Assembly (NCBI GenBank): GCA_943354745.1
Contig: CALRDB010000014.1
Location: 1-20,186, forward strand
Direction: 5' to 3'
Source: Candidatus Nomurabacteria bacterium
GTDB taxonomy: Bacteria > Patescibacteriota > Minisyncoccia > Phycocordibacterales > UBA10002
Length of the DNA stretch: 20,186 nucleotides
Shown here: in pieces, positions 1 to 6,272 of the stretch
How positions within the stretch are numbered: position 1 is the stretch's first letter
How the letters are laid out: every line of letters begins with the position of its first letter
The notes under the pieces: generated by a model
What the model was told of the DNA's origin: nothing
What the model saw: only the letters and a program-made list of their open reading frames with translations
The model's database searches: none
Position numbers and translations under genes: made by a program

Positions 1-2
1 AG

Positions 3-140
3 GAAGCTGGAGGAATCTTCACTAATCGAGAAGGTGGCGACATCAAACCGATTGACCGCGTCTTTGTCGCCTCACATCCAAGTATTCATAGTCGCTTGCT
101 CGAAATTACACAGAAGGAGCTAAAAAACATCGGAAAATAG
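3..140 (+). CDS. Inositol monophosphatase-like protein, C-terminal fragment
   Basis: The reading frame is open from the left edge of the window to a TAG at 138-140 and encodes about 45 residues, so the gene starts outside. The visible tail has the pattern EAGG-(I/V)-(F/T)-(T/N)-x-x-G followed by VFVASHPSIHSRLLEI. This matches the end of the inositol monophosphatase/FBPase-like sugar phosphatases, which typically finish with an EAGG turn, a short strand ending in A(S/T)N, and a helix with a pattern like xxHxxLLE. Those enzymes are Mg2+-dependent cytoplasmic phosphatases of myo-inositol phosphates, fructose-1,6-bisphosphate or PAP. The catalytic motifs lie upstream of the window, so substrate and activity cannot be judged. 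The next gene's possible GTG overlaps the last base of this stop. Confidence 0.6.
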   Translation, partial: EAGGIFTNREGGDIKPIDRVFVASHPSIHSRLLEITQKELKNIGK

Positions 141-154
141 TGTACTATACTCCA

Positions 155-355
155 ATGAACGAAGAAGAAATAAAACAAAAGTTAACTTTGCTCGAACAGA
201 AAATAGATGCCGTCTATGTCTCGGCGGAGAAGACGCGAAAGTATTTTCTCGCCATGATTATTCTCTCCGTCGTTACGTTCGTAGTTCCGCTTATCGGGCT
301 CGCGTTTGCCATCCCGTCATTCCTCAAGACCCTTAATTCTTTTGGAGGATTTTAG
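155..355 (+). CDS. Small membrane protein, hypothetical
   Basis: A 66-residue protein if started at ATG 155; an in-frame GTG at 140 would add five residues and overlap the previous stop by one base. The N-terminal half, about residues 1-30, is charged and heptad-like (EEEIKQKLTLLEQKIDAVYV), suggesting a short coiled coil or amphipathic helix. Residues about 33-58 form one hydrophobic membrane segment with a central PLIG turn. I do not recognise a characterised family. Small proteins of this layout are common in Parcubacteria annotations, which is recollection and not a search result. It sits between the phosphatase tail and the exporter, 2 bp from the latter, so the three are probably co-transcribed. 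Confidence 0.6.
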   Translation: MNEEEIKQKLTLLEQKIDAVYVSAEKTRKYFLAMIILSVVTFVVPLIGLAFAIPSFLKTLNSFGGF

Positions 356-357
356 GT

Positions 358-984
358 ATGCTTCTCAGTGCTTTTTTAACTGTCGTCATAGTCCATCTCT
401 TGGCCGTTGTATCACCTGGGCCGGATTTTGCCGTGATTACTCGCAATAGCCTCCTCTACTCAAGACGCGCGGGGATTCTCACTGCTCTCGGTCTCGCGCT
501 CGGTATCGGAATTCACGTCACGTATTGTCTCTTTGGGATCGGTTTGGTTATTTCACAATCAATACTACTCTTCAATGCCATCAAATGGTTCGGTGCAGCA
601 TATCTCGTCTACATTGGGTATAAGTCGCTCCGATCAAAACCAAAACAAGAAAAAGAGGTGACAACGGTAGTATCGGTAAACACATTGTCCGACGCGAAAG
701 CGGTTCGTATTGGCTTTTTAACGAATGTACTTAATCCGAAAGCGACACTTTTCTTTTTGGCGTTATTCACGCAGGTCATTGACCCTGCGACACCGACATG
801 GGTGCAGCTCGTGTACGGGGTGGAGATGATTACTATGACCTTTGTCTGGTTCTCATTCGTTTCCATCGTGTTCTCAAACCCAATTTTGAAGCGAAGAATC
901 GGCGCAGTGCAACACCACATTGAGCGTGTTACCGGAGTGGTTCTTATAGCTCTCGGTATAAAAGTTGCCATCTCTTCTCGCTAA
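358..984 (+). CDS. LysE/RhtB family amino-acid exporter
   Basis: A 208-residue polytopic membrane protein of the usual length for the LysE/RhtB translocator family. It begins with a hydrophobic segment running into the family motif SPGPDFAVITRNSL at about residues 20-33, followed by GILTALGLALGIGIH. About six hydrophobic segments are visible. The motif G(F/Y)LTNVLNPKATLFFLALF near residues 120-138 is the second hallmark. Family members export amino acids such as lysine, homoserine or threonine, or other small metabolites, driven by the proton gradient. The substrate cannot be read from the sequence. ATG 358 is supported by a GGAGG at 344-348 with a 9-nt spacer that lies in the end of the preceding gene. 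Confidence 0.85.
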   Translation: MLLSAFLTVVIVHLLAVVSPGPDFAVITRNSLLYSRRAGILTALGLALGIGIHVTYCLFGIGLVISQSILLFNAIKWFGAAYLVYIGYKSLRSKPKQEKEVTTVVSVNTLSDAKAVRIGFLTNVLNPKATLFFLALFTQVIDPATPTWVQLVYGVEMITMTFVWFSFVSIVFSNPILKRRIGAVQHHIERVTGVVLIALGIKVAISSR

Positions 985-1057
985 AAATTATTCCACAAAA
1001 GCTGGTTGTCTAGATTATTCTTGCGCTTAACGGCTATTTGATAGTAGGGTGTAGGGC

Positions 1058-2185
1058 ATGCAAGAAGCATATAACTACACACTTCCGGAAGAGCTGGTAG
1101 GAACAAAACCGGCAGAGCCGCGCGACAGTGCACGACTGTTTGTCTATGACACCGGATCTGACAAAGTTTCCTTTGATATCTTTGCAAATCTCGATAAATA
1201 CCTCCCAAAGAAATCACTACTTGTCCTGAATGATACGAAAGTCGTGCCTGCCCGCGTGACGCTCTATAAAGAAACCGGCGGGAAAGTCATCGCGCTGTTT
1301 CTTATGAACGAGTACCGGGGAGGCGACAGTGTCCGCGTACTCCTCGACCGAGGTACTTCCATTGGCGCTATGCTTTGCTTTGGTACACCCCCACACCTAT
1401 CCACTGCAGTGGATAGGTGTGGGGGTAAAGAGGAGCCGAGTCGTCGGTTACAAGTTGTAGGGCAGGAAGAAAATGTATTCATATTGAAGCCGGAGTTTGC
1501 TGTGGAGCTTCTGCCAAGGTTGCTTGAGCAGTACGGAGCGATGCCACTTCCTCCGTATCTCAAGGGCGTAACTCTCTCGGAAACAGAACTCCGCTCTCGG
1601 TATCAAACGGTTTTTGCTTCGCGTCCCGCTTCTGTCGCCGCGCCTACGGCTTCACTCCATTTCACCCCGCGTGTTTTTGAGAAATTGGAAGGGAGGGGGA
1701 TAGAGACGGCGTACGTCACGCTTCATGTCGGGCTTGGAACCTTCGCTCCGCTTACGTCCGAAAATCTTAAAACTGGCACGCTCCACTTTGAACGATATGA
1801 GGTTCCGGAAGAATCGGCTCGGAAAATCCAACAAGCGAAAAATGAAAAGCGGAACATTGTCGCAGTCGGAACAACCGCGGTACGGACACTAGAATCATCA
1901 GCGTTCAAGATTTTAGCAAATCTCGACGGCCGTCGAGATTTGCTAAAAGGCGACAAAGAAGATATTTCTGATGAGACGAATTTATTTATCAAACCGCCGT
2001 ACGAATTCAAACTGGTGGATTCACTCATTACCAATTTTCATATCCCGAAATCGTCCCTGATGATGCTGGTGGACGCGTTTCTTCAACACAAGAAAGCAAA
2101 GCGTTCCATTCTGGACCTCTACAAAATCGCCATCGCCGAAAAATTCCGCTTTTTCTCATTCGGCGACGCAATGTTGATTCTGTAG
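1058..2185 (+). CDS. queA: S-adenosylmethionine:tRNA ribosyltransferase-isomerase
   Basis: QueA transfers and isomerises the ribosyl group of S-adenosylmethionine onto 7-aminomethyl-7-deazaguanine in tRNA, giving epoxyqueuosine at the wobble position. Family landmarks are present: LLVLNDTKVVPAR (55-67), the SVAAPTASLHFT block (192-203), VTLHVGLGTFAPL (220-232), VGTTAVRTLES (270-280), and the C-terminal LITNFHIPKSSLMMLV and FRFFSFGDAM. At 375 residues it is slightly longer than E. coli QueA (about 356). The excess is at least partly two perfect palindromes read in frame, residues about 110-123 and 285-297, both in places where the family is variable. Both leave the conserved blocks intact, so the enzyme is probably functional. 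A weak -10-like TAGGGT at 1045-1050, 7 nt before ATG 1058, would give a leaderless mRNA. Confidence 0.93.
   Translation: MQEAYNYTLPEELVGTKPAEPRDSARLFVYDTGSDKVSFDIFANLDKYLPKKSLLVLNDTKVVPARVTLYKETGGKVIALFLMNEYRGGDSVRVLLDRGTSIGAMLCFGTPPHLSTAVDRCGGKEEPSRRLQVVGQEENVFILKPEFAVELLPRLLEQYGAMPLPPYLKGVTLSETELRSRYQTVFASRPASVAAPTASLHFTPRVFEKLEGRGIETAYVTLHVGLGTFAPLTSENLKTGTLHFERYEVPEESARKIQQAKNEKRNIVAVGTTAVRTLESSAFKILANLDGRRDLLKGDKEDISDETNLFIKPPYEFKLVDSLITNFHIPKSSLMMLVDAFLQHKKAKRSILDLYKIAIAEKFRFFSFGDAMLIL
1387..1426. repeat. Perfect 40-bp palindrome inside queA
   Basis: Every base from 1387 to 1406 pairs with its partner in 1407-1426 around a central CTGCAG, with no loop and no mismatch. The element is in frame and contributes about 14 residues (TPPHLSTAVDRCGG) to QueA. 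Because it is a perfect palindrome, the opposite strand contains the same peptide. It falls between the family's FG turn and the next strand, where homologues vary. It looks like an inserted repeat element rather than native coding sequence, an inference comparable to Rickettsia palindromic elements in ORFs. Confidence 0.85.
1911..1948. repeat. Perfect 38-bp palindrome inside queA (second, unrelated)
   Basis: Bases 1911-1929 pair perfectly with 1930-1948 around a central CGGCCG. The arm starts TTTTAGCAAATCTCGACGG. It is in frame, encoding about ILANLDGRRDLLK, and sits between the conserved VRTLES block and the DETNLFIKPPYEFK strand, where E. coli QueA has a variable loop. Its sequence is unrelated to the palindrome at 1387-1426, so the two are independent insertions or members of different repeat families. 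Confidence 0.85.
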
Positions 2186-2215
2186 TTTGCAAGAAAGATG
2201 TGGTTTTTTGGGTAG

Positions 2216-2244
2216 TTGACAGATATTATAATATAATGTATTCT
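2216..2244 (+). promoter_or_regulatory. Sigma70-type promoter for the 2405 gene
   Basis: A consensus -35 TTGACA at 2216-2221 is followed after 17 nt by TATTCT at 2239-2244. The spacer is extremely AT-rich and holds two overlapping TATAAT words at 2227-2237, at the wrong distance for this -35. Transcription would start near 2251 and leave a leader of about 150 nt before the ATG at 2405. Confidence 0.6.
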
Positions 2245-2276
2245 ACTATTTCAGTTCTTTGATACACGAACTTGCA

Positions 2277-2325
2277 TTTACCGCAGAGTATAGGATCTAA
2301 ATAGGCTCTTGTATTCTGCGGTAAA
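2277..2325 (+). promoter_or_regulatory. Large leader hairpin upstream of the 2405 gene
   Basis: TTTACCGCAGA at 2277-2287 pairs with TCTGCGGTAAA at 2315-2325. The stem continues inward, with three G-U wobbles, to 19 bp around an 11-nt loop at 2296-2306. It lies inside the predicted 5' leader, about 25 nt after the expected transcription start. There is no T-run after it, so it is not a terminator. It may stabilise the mRNA or act as a regulatory RNA element; the role is unknown. Confidence 0.6.
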
Positions 2326-2404
2326 CATACCACAGACGTCAGCTAGAAGCTCAAAAAGAGTTTTCTGGTCAGCGTACAACAACAAAAAAACGAAAGGTAA
2401 GCTC

Positions 2405-3097
2405 ATGAATACGAGTCAGCTAATCACAGACCCAAGAAGGGTCGCCCGACTGTTCGGGACACTCCAAAGCAACGTTTGCACTGAAGAAATCCCCGATGCA
2501 ACGGCCGAATGGGTGTTTCAGCATCCGGTGGAAGCAGGGCGAGAGTTCACTCTCTTCCTCAAGAACGGGGCCCGCGTCTTCATTGGCGAACCGAAGACCA
2601 TCCCCATTGACCGCACCACTCCATTTAACCCTGCCGAGTTCATCGGTGCCGGTTGGACCATTTGGAAAGGTCCTGCGGAAGGCAACGGTCTTGAAGGCGA
2701 GGAGGAGCAGGACGCGAGGTCGCTCGCGCTCACCACGCTGGACGTTACCCGCCTCCGGTTGGAAACTACTCTCAAGGGAGAGGAAACTTCCATCGTTGGC
2801 GAAGAGAAGCTCAAGCGACTTCAGAAGATGACGGACATCCGCTTGGACGCAGGTATCTTCCCGACCTTCTGGAGAAACCAGCACCTCATCCCCGAACGGT
2901 TCAAAGCACAGTCGAACGGCAACACTACCTACGTCTTCTGCGATGGCACCGTTCTTCGCAGTCCGGACGGCGGCCGTTGCGTGTTGTTCTTCTTCTGGTA
3001 CGGCGCTGCGCGCAAGTGGCACTGGAGCTACTACAGGCTTGGCGGCCATTTCGACGCCAACAGCCCGTCTGCGGTGTCTCCGCAAGTTAGTCCTTAA
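2405..3097 (+). CDS. Uncharacterised CPR-type protein with its own transcription unit
   Basis: Starting at ATG 2405, preceded by AAAGGTAAG as a ribosome-binding site, the product is 230 residues. The frame stays open back to 2309, but the upstream part is the leader hairpin and is not protein-like. I know no function. It appears soluble, with no signal peptide or membrane segment. Conspicuous elements are DPRRVARLFG at 8-17, FNPAEFIGAGW at about 72-82, a charged middle, LDAGIFPTFWRNQHLIPE at about 151-168, a strand NTTYVFCDGTVLRSPDGGRCVLFFFW, and an end DANSPSAV. I associate this layout with hypothetical proteins recurrent in Parcubacteria, from memory and unverified. Codons are GC-richer than in neighbouring genes, which may mean high expression or transfer. 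Promoter, leader and terminator are all dedicated to it. Confidence 0.75.
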   Translation: MNTSQLITDPRRVARLFGTLQSNVCTEEIPDATAEWVFQHPVEAGREFTLFLKNGARVFIGEPKTIPIDRTTPFNPAEFIGAGWTIWKGPAEGNGLEGEEEQDARSLALTTLDVTRLRLETTLKGEETSIVGEEKLKRLQKMTDIRLDAGIFPTFWRNQHLIPERFKAQSNGNTTYVFCDGTVLRSPDGGRCVLFFFWYGAARKWHWSYYRLGGHFDANSPSAVSPQVSP

Positions 3098-3182
3098 ACT
3101 CAGGTTACTTGGGTCTCTTGGACCCTTGAAACTTTGTTCTTTGTTCGTCACAAGGCTTGGGAAAGATAGCCTATCAAACTCC

Positions 3183-3213
3183 AACCCCGTACCATCTGGT
3201 GCGGGGTTTCTTG
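3183..3213 (+). terminator. Rho-independent terminator after the 2405 gene
   Basis: CCCCGTACC at 3185-3193 pairs with GGTGCGGGG at 3198-3206 (one T-G wobble) around an ATCT tetraloop. The flanking AA/TT at 3183-3184 and 3207-3208 extends the stem, and TTTCTT follows. It closes the single-gene unit about 85 nt after the stop codon. Confidence 0.8.
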
Positions 3214-3249
3214 CGTCTGTGATAGGATTACATGCGGTAGTAGGTGAAT

Positions 3250-3453
3250 ATGCGGGCGGTTAAGGCTTCCCGCTACCGACCCCAGTATCCATGCGTCGAG
3301 AGTATCCGCGGCCACGGTTTCGGATATAGTGATGCATGCAGAAACTTCAATAAAAAAGAAGATACTTGGTATAGGGTCCTAAGGAATTTCGATACTGAAT
3401 TCATTCAAGCTTTCGGGCGCAGGGTAAAAAATATTGTTATACTTGTAGTGTGA
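3250..3453 (+). CDS. Doubtful small ORF ahead of the membrane protein gene
   Basis: An open frame of 67 codons starts at ATG 3250, with an AGGTGA just upstream, or 69 codons from GTG 3244. It ends in TGA overlapping the GTG start of the next gene by four bases (GTGA). The product is rich in Arg, Tyr and Phe with no recognisable domain. The last codons coincide with the probable -10 element TATACT of the next gene. The overlap would allow translational coupling, but the composition looks accidental. If it is not a gene, the 236 nt from 3214 to 3449 hold only this promoter. Confidence 0.22.
   Translation: MRAVKASRYRPQYPCVESIRGHGFGYSDACRNFNKKEDTWYRVLRNFDTEFIQAFGRRVKNIVILVV
3435..3443 (+). promoter_or_regulatory. 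Extended -10 promoter, possibly leaderless start
   Basis: TGT-TATACT (3435-3443) is an extended -10 element with no clear -35. It ends 6 nt before the GTG at 3450, so transcription would start at or next to the start codon. There is no Shine-Dalgarno upstream of that GTG. Confidence 0.45.
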
Positions 3454-4010
3454 TTTCAAAAGCGCAGGCGCGGAAAAATCTGAAAGAAGACGCCATCAGC
3501 ATCGGCGTCAGTATGTTGCTCGCGTGGTTTCTTATTTCGTCGGGGTATTTGGCGAAACTGCTCCTGCTTTCCGATGCGGGGCAGATTGCGCAGAGTTTTA
3601 TTGCCGGCATCTTCTTCACCTCGGCATTTACCATTGCACCCGCGAGCGTTTTTCTCGCGGGATTATCCCAAACAGCCCCGCTTTACACAGTGGCTTTTTT
3701 CGGAGCACTCGGTGCTATGTGCGGAGACCTTATCCTCTTCCTTTTTATCCGCGACCGATTGGCGGACGACCTTAAGGGATTTTTCAGAGGGAAGGCGACA
3801 CGACACTTTCTTAATTCATTTCACATAGGGTTCTGGAAATGGCTCGCACCACTTATTGGCGGACTGATTATCGCCTCTCCGCTTCCCGACGAGCTCGGCG
3901 TCTCGCTCCTGGGGCTTTCGAGAACACGTCTCGCCGTCCTTCTTCCGATTTCATTTGTGATGAACTTTCTTGGAGTACTTTTTGTGGCTGCAGTTGCCGG
4001 TGTTTTATAG
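3450..4010 (+). CDS. Polytopic inner-membrane protein, hypothetical
   Basis: A 186-residue membrane protein starting at GTG 3450. After a short basic N-terminus (KAQARKNLKED) there are hydrophobic segments at about residues 16-38, 47-72, 77-100, 125-142 and 158-186. A charged cytosolic stretch, RDRLADDLKGFFRGKATRH, lies near 100-120. The motif IIASPLPDELGVSLLG at about 140-155 resembles the SP(I/L)PDE turn seen in some VTT/DedA-like and YqaA-like membrane proteins, which is a weak similarity and not an assignment. No transport or catalytic residue can be named. It is followed by the HAD gene in the same direction, which has its own promoter-like element. Confidence 0.7.
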   Translation: MISKAQARKNLKEDAISIGVSMLLAWFLISSGYLAKLLLLSDAGQIAQSFIAGIFFTSAFTIAPASVFLAGLSQTAPLYTVAFFGALGAMCGDLILFLFIRDRLADDLKGFFRGKATRHFLNSFHIGFWKWLAPLIGGLIIASPLPDELGVSLLGLSRTRLAVLLPISFVMNFLGVLFVAAVAGVL

Positions 4011-4038
4011 AAGGGTATAACAGAGACCTTCTTTTTTG

Positions 4039-4047
4039 TGTTATAGA
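4039..4047 (+). promoter_or_regulatory. Extended -10 promoter for the HAD gene
   Basis: TGT-TATAGA at 4039-4047 fits an extended -10 element. The start would be near 4054, giving a leader of about 18 nt before ATG 4072. No convincing -35 is visible in the T-rich stretch upstream. Confidence 0.35.
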
Positions 4048-4071
4048 GCACACAGAGTAACGGCGCGTAAA

Positions 4072-4830
4072 ATGAAAGGAAAACAACATCTAAAAAAGAA
4101 AAAGCTGGTTGTTTTTGATTTGGACAAGACTCTCGCGGAAAGCAAACAACCGATGGATGACGAAATGGCTGAGCTTGTTCGTCAGCTTTTAGAAACCAAA
4201 AGAGTTGCGGTTATCTCCGGAGGCTCATTCAAACAGTTTCAGAAACAGTTAGTTCCAAAGCTCACTTCAGGGAAGCTCGAACATCTCTCGCTGTTCCCAA
4301 CCTGCGGCTCGGCATTTTATCGGTTTGAGAATGGAGAGTGGAAGAATGTGTATACCGAAGTCCTTCCGGTGGAGGAGAGAGCGACTATTTTCAAGGCCTT
4401 TGATACGATGTTCAAAGAACACGGTTTTACTATACCCGAAACGCTTTACGGAGAGCTTATTGAAGACAGGGAAACGCAGATTACTTTTTCCGCGCATGGC
4501 TCAACCGCCCCACTTCACATAAAGGAAACGTGGGACCCCGACAGAAGCAAGCGTCTGCGCATGATTCAGCTATTGCAGAAACATATTCCCCATCACGAAA
4601 TACGAACTGGCGGGACAACCTCGATTGATGTTACGCGGAAGGGGATTGATAAGGCGTATGGAATCATCCAGATGGAAAAGCATCTCAGTATTGCACGGAC
4701 AGAAATGGCGTTTGTTGGGGACGACCTCGGACCCGGAGGTAACGACCATCCGGTTATCGCGACAGGCGTTGTTGTTTTCGAAGTAACCGGTCCGGAGCAC
4801 ACCAAACAGCTTATTCGTAGTATGCTATAG
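4072..4830 (+). CDS. HAD-superfamily phosphatase/phosphomannomutase-like protein
   Basis: Taken from ATG 4072 (252 residues); the frame is open further upstream, but that part lacks the fold. The haloacid-dehalogenase motifs are in order: motif I FDLDKTL with Asp16 and Asp18, motif II around ISGGS (48-52), a basic residue Lys194 in KGIDKAYG, and motif IV FVGDDLGPGGNDHP (215-227) with the acidic Mg2+ ligands. The cap between motifs II and III, GGTTSIDVTRKG and GGND resemble eukaryotic-type phosphomannomutase (HAD-IIB). Such enzymes interconvert mannose-6- and mannose-1-phosphate or dephosphorylate sugar phosphates. The usual DxDGT is DLDKT here, with Lys in place of Gly. Lying just upstream of galU, it fits a role in nucleotide-sugar supply, by inference. 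Confidence 0.8.
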   Translation: MKGKQHLKKKKLVVFDLDKTLAESKQPMDDEMAELVRQLLETKRVAVISGGSFKQFQKQLVPKLTSGKLEHLSLFPTCGSAFYRFENGEWKNVYTEVLPVEERATIFKAFDTMFKEHGFTIPETLYGELIEDRETQITFSAHGSTAPLHIKETWDPDRSKRLRMIQLLQKHIPHHEIRTGGTTSIDVTRKGIDKAYGIIQMEKHLSIARTEMAFVGDDLGPGGNDHPVIATGVVVFEVTGPEHTKQLIRSML

Positions 4831-4842
4831 GGTAAGGACCAG

Positions 4843-4891
4843 TTTTGTAGGAGCCAGACTCCTACAATTCAGGAGTCTGGCTCCTACAAAA
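4843..4891. repeat. 21-bp inverted repeat ending at the galU start
   Basis: Bases 4843-4863 pair without mismatch with 4871-4891 around a 7-nt loop at 4864-4870. The arm reads TTTTGTAGGAGCCAGACTCC plus one T. The right arm ends 4 nt before ATG 4896. No U-tract follows on the plus strand, so it is a poor terminator. The only AGGAG word near galU is in the right arm, 20 nt from the ATG, and would be paired. It resembles a dispersed repeat inserted in the 65-nt gap. Confidence 0.8.
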
Positions 4892-4895
4892 GCCA

Positions 4896-5759
4896 ATGCA
4901 AAAAATTACAAAAGCGATTATTCCAGTAGCGGGCTTAGGCACCCGCTTTTTGCCAGCGACCAAGGCGGAACCGAAAGAAATGCTTCCTATTGTGGATAAG
5001 CCAGCGGTGCAGTATCTCGTAGAAGAGGCTGTTGCAGCGGGTATCACGGATATTATCTTCGTCACAGGCAGAAGCAAACGAACCATTGAAGATCACTTTG
5101 ATGTCGCACCGGGACTTGAGCAGGCTCTCATTGAAAAAGGAAAGATGAAGGAGGCGAAAATCGTGCGTGATATCGCAAACCTTGCTCGCTTCGCGTACGT
5201 TCGCCAAAAGGAGCCGAAAGGCGACGGCGACGCGATACTCACCGCTGCCCACCTAATGGAGAACGAGGCTGTGGCGGTACTCTTCGGTGACGACCTTATT
5301 CTTGGTAAGACTCCCGCGTTAAAGCAGTTGGTGGATGCCTACGAAAAGCATGGCAAATCGGTTATTGCACTTGCACAGGTTTCCGATGAAGTCGTTTCTT
5401 CCAAGGGTGTGGTGAGGGCGGACAATATAGGCGGAACTCTCTTTCAGGTACATGAAATGGTAGAGAAGCCGGCGCTCAAAGACGCACCATCCAATCTTGC
5501 GGTGGTGGGGAAGTACATCATTACCCCCGATGTTATTCGAACGTTGAGAAACGTGAAGGTGCAAGAAGGGGAAGAACTCCGTCTCGCGCACGCACTTGAT
5601 ATTGTCGCGCGGAAAGGAGATATTTACGGGGTAGAGCTTGAGGGTGAGTGGCTCGACTGCGGTTCCAAAATCGGATTTCTCAAAGCGACCGTCCGTTTCG
5701 GGCTTGAGCATGCTGAAACAGGAAAAGAGTTTAAGGAGTTTCTAAAAACACTCAACTAA
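4896..5759 (+). CDS. galU: UTP-glucose-1-phosphate uridylyltransferase
   Basis: GalU makes UDP-glucose from UTP and glucose-1-phosphate, feeding cell-envelope glycans. The 287-residue length is normal for bacterial GalU. Visible motifs are the nucleotide-binding loop GLGTRFLPATKAEPKEMLPIVD (from residue 13), QYLVEEAVAAGI (39-50), the QKEPKGDGDAI segment (104-114; commonly QxxPxGLGHAV), FGDD (130-133) for metal/nucleotide binding, MVEKP (188-192) and WLDCGSKIGFLKA (252-264; commonly DTGxxxGYLKA). Met in TKAMPKEM is Glu here and LGHA is DGDA, so substrate preference could be shifted among related nucleotidyltransferases. No Shine-Dalgarno lies at normal distance. The Nudix gene follows after 1 bp, forming an operon. 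Confidence 0.9.
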   Translation: MQKITKAIIPVAGLGTRFLPATKAEPKEMLPIVDKPAVQYLVEEAVAAGITDIIFVTGRSKRTIEDHFDVAPGLEQALIEKGKMKEAKIVRDIANLARFAYVRQKEPKGDGDAILTAAHLMENEAVAVLFGDDLILGKTPALKQLVDAYEKHGKSVIALAQVSDEVVSSKGVVRADNIGGTLFQVHEMVEKPALKDAPSNLAVVGKYIITPDVIRTLRNVKVQEGEELRLAHALDIVARKGDIYGVELEGEWLDCGSKIGFLKATVRFGLEHAETGKEFKEFLKTLN

Positions 5760-5760
5760 C

Positions 5761-6270
5761 ATGTCAGAAATCGCTAAACGCGTTTTTACCCAGGTCTTCG
5801 GTGTCGTCGGTGCCATTCTTGAGCGTGACGGAAAGTTTCTGTTGGTGCAAGAAAACAATCCTCCTCACCCCGACCACGGGAAGTGGAACCAGCCCGCGGG
5901 CTGGATTGATGTGGGGGAAAACCCTGTTGCGGCTGTTGCTCGCGAGGTGAAAGAGGAGACCGGTCTGAACTTTACCCCGACGCACATACTTGGTGTCTAT
6001 TCGCGGGTACGCAGAGATTTGGCAGGGAAATTCGGTGAACAAACCCTCCCGCACCCTCTGAAGATTATTTTCTCTGGAACTATCGGTGCTTCTTCCTCTG
6101 GACACTTTGACACCGAAGAAATATCGGAAAACCGCTGGTTTACGCCAGAGGAAATTAACGCGATGGATAAGAGTACGTTGCGAGATATGGACATCAAGAA
6201 TGAAATCCAAGCCTATCTTTCCGGCACCCGCTATCCACTCAGTCTTATCACGCACACGGTGCAGGAATAA
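5761..6270 (+). CDS. Nudix hydrolase
   Basis: A 169-residue cytoplasmic hydrolase of nucleoside diphosphates linked to another moiety X. The complete Nudix box G-x5-E-x7-RE-V-K-EE-T-G-L occupies residues 47-69 (Gly47, Glu53, Arg61-Glu62, Glu65-Glu66, Gly68), so the Mg2+-binding catalytic helix is intact. It is preceded by the usual strand GVVGAILERDGKFLLVQE. The last 40 residues carry TEEISENRWFTPEEI, typical of the domain's end. The substrate cannot be deduced; possibilities are a nucleotide sugar related to the neighbouring galU or oxidised nucleotides. It lies 1 bp after galU and 2 bp before the next gene, so expression is coupled. Confidence 0.9.
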   Translation: MSEIAKRVFTQVFGVVGAILERDGKFLLVQENNPPHPDHGKWNQPAGWIDVGENPVAAVAREVKEETGLNFTPTHILGVYSRVRRDLAGKFGEQTLPHPLKIIFSGTIGASSSGHFDTEEISENRWFTPEEINAMDKSTLRDMDIKNEIQAYLSGTRYPLSLITHTVQE

Positions 6271-6272
6271 TT

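Noticed and set aside
2309..2404. Upstream extension of the 2405 gene
   Set aside because: It begins in the loop-side arm of the leader hairpin and lacks a ribosome-binding site, whereas ATG 2405 has one.
2420..3184. Long open frame (254 codons) antisense to the uncharacterised gene at 2405
   Set aside because: It mirrors a GC-rich coding strand, has no ribosome-binding site and no protein-like segments, and runs across the real terminator. It is a shadow frame.
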